From an uncultured SAR86 cluster bacterium (lineage in GTDB: Bacteria > Pseudomonadota > Gammaproteobacteria > Magnimaribacterales > D2472), in contig CACJSU010000010.1 of NCBI GenBank assembly GCA_902596165.1, positions 1 to 55,359 of the forward strand: a stretch of DNA of 55,359 bases, in the 5' to 3' direction. Shown in pieces: positions 54,511 to 55,359 of the stretch. A program made the position numbers and the translations under genes. A model generated the notes under the pieces. The model was not told the origin of the DNA. It worked only from the letters and a program-made list of their open reading frames with translations, and did not search any database. How positions within the stretch are numbered: position 1 is the stretch's first letter; each line of letters opens with the position of its first letter.

Positions 54511-55359
54511 CTCTTTCTAATTTCGGATTTGAAATAGTTCCAAGAACTTCATATTGATAATTAGTAAGATTATTTATATCTTCTTCAAAAATTTCATTTA
54601 TTACAGCTGAACCAGCCACAGCTGGAAGCCCTCCAAGTATTGCAGCATACCAGGGAAGATTTTCTCCAACTCTAATTCTCAAATCTAAATTAAGATCCAG
54701 ATCATTTAGCTCGCTTTTAGAATTCTTATCAATTTGACCAACCCATTTCATTTTAGCTGCATTTGTTTCAATAAATAATGGAGATGCAAGTCGCAGCTTT
54801 GATTTATTGAACAATAAGTTTCCTTCAACTCTACCTAATTGCACAGAAGTAAACTCATCAATTGAAAGATCTAGGTTCGCTAGCTTTCCTAAAATATTTC
54901 TTAAATTTAGAACGCCAAGCAAATTAAAGGCCATTGAATCAGAAATAGAGTCTTTGATTACTAGATCTTTTAAAATAAAATTACTGTCTCCTTCTATATG
55001 ACTTAAAGTAGAAAGTTCTTTCCATTGTAAATTTATTGATCCATTAAAATAGGAAAAATCTGCAAGCTCCCTTAGGTAAGGAATTTTATTCGAATCTTTA
55101 ATTAGAAAATCTCCTCTAATTTTGTAGAGAGGCTTTATCTTGTCTATTGAAAAATATGCAATAGAAGAATTTTTCATGGGTTTAATAGAAATTAAATTTG
55201 AGGTTAATTTAAGATTATTTGCTGAAAAGTTCTTTTTATTATTTACAAGATACACATCGAGATCTTTTATTTTTATTTTGCTGAAAGAAGAGTTTTTAAC
55301 GATTAATCTTGAATTGATTGTTTTTTCAGAGTTTGATTGTGATGCATTGATAAAATCTA
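54491..55359 (-). CDS. yhdP: YhdP/AsmA-like envelope protein, C-terminal part
   Basis: The frame is open from the right edge of the window to the stop at 54491, about 289 codons, so only the C-terminal part of a large protein is seen. The alternation of short beta strands and the ending (LPWYAAILGGLPAVAGSAVINEIFEE, in part, then YEVLGTISNPKLERV) match the C terminus of YhdP/TIGR02099-type proteins. These form long hydrophobic bridges that move phospholipid between membranes. An internal GTG at 55255 is not the start. AsmA or TamB are alternatives; the end motif favours YhdP. Confidence 0.75.
   Translation of the reverse strand, partial: DFINASQSNSEKTINSRLIVKNSSFSKIKIKDLDVYLVNNKKNFSANNLKLTSNLISIKPMKNSSIAYFSIDKIKPLYKIRGDFLIKDSNKIPYLRELADFSYFNGSINLQWKELSTLSHIEGDSNFILKDLVIKDSISDSMAFNLLGVLNLRNILGKLANLDLSIDEFTSVQLGRVEGNLLFNKSKLRLASPLFIETNAAKMKWVGQIDKNSKSELNDLDLNLDLRIRVGENLPWYAAILGGLPAVAGSAVINEIFEEDINNLTNYQYEVLGTISNPKLERVKQEIK

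Overview
The window is a gene-dense, visibly AT-rich stretch of a gammaproteobacterial chromosome, almost entirely core housekeeping genes. Neighbouring genes typically overlap by 1 to 26 bases or lie a few bases apart. The gene order follows the gammaproteobacterial (Pseudomonas-like) plan: fmdB-aspS-yebC-x-ybgC-tolQR; rplM-rpsI-petABC-sspA / lpoA-rsmI-rnpB-mraZ-dcw; and murA-ibaG-mlaC / kdsD-lptAB-rpoN. Compact proteins, very short spacers and the loss of several usual operon members point to a genome-streamlined marine lineage. A SAR86-like bacterium is my best guess, but it rests on general resemblance and not on a database comparison. I see no tRNA, rRNA, CRISPR array, insertion sequence or prophage. 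The only stable RNA gene is rnpB (RNase P RNA).

Layout. 1-4373 (minus): fmdB, aspS, yebC, a small PDDEXK nuclease in the place usually held by ruvCAB, ybgC, tolQ and the first codons of tolR. 4428-8419: proS (plus, without its editing domain), a thiolase and recA (minus), fdxA (plus); recA carries a near-consensus LexA box. 8431-21070 (minus): rpsF-rpsR-rplI-dnaB-alr-diiron protein-pyrG-kdsA-eno-ftsB-ispDF-surE-pcm-popT-nlpD. 21151-36736 (minus): the division and cell-wall (dcw) cluster mraZ-ftsZ-rsmH-ftsL-ftsI-murE-murF-mraY-murD-ftsW-murG-murC-ddl-ftsQ-ftsA, with ftsZ in an unusual second position and repeated MraZ-box-like sites upstream. 36820-37149: rnpB. 37175-44336: rsmI, lpoA (plus), sspA, petCBA, rpsI, rplM, zapE. 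44357-49715: degS (plus), then a crotonase-fold protein, a CoA-binding protein, a MetF-like reductase, murA, ibaG and mlaC (all minus). 49755-54510 (plus): kdsD, lptA, lptB, rpoN, mgtE. 54491 to the end (minus): the C-terminal part of a YhdP/AsmA-like envelope protein.

How the genes work together. The dominant theme is building the envelope. Cytoplasmic peptidoglycan precursor synthesis (MurA, C, D, E, F, Ddl, Alr), the lipid cycle (MraY, MurG, PopT), septal synthesis (FtsW, FtsI, FtsQLB, FtsA, FtsZ, ZapE, NlpD, LpoA), LPS supply and transport (KdsD, KdsA, LptA, LptB), lipid trafficking (MlaC, YhdP) and Tol-Pal are all represented. Translation, respiration (cytochrome bc1) and nucleotide or cofactor synthesis fill the rest.

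Most notable: ftsZ moved between mraZ and rsmH; an Hjc-like nuclease in the ruvCAB slot; MraZ operator repeats of the AAAGTGT type; a MurD lacking about 60 residues of its central domain; an FtsI whose SxN motif reads SSQ; and a ProRS without its editing domain. No dedicated unknown system (defence island, secretion cluster and so on) is visible. The novelty is in rearranged or stripped-down versions of central machines.
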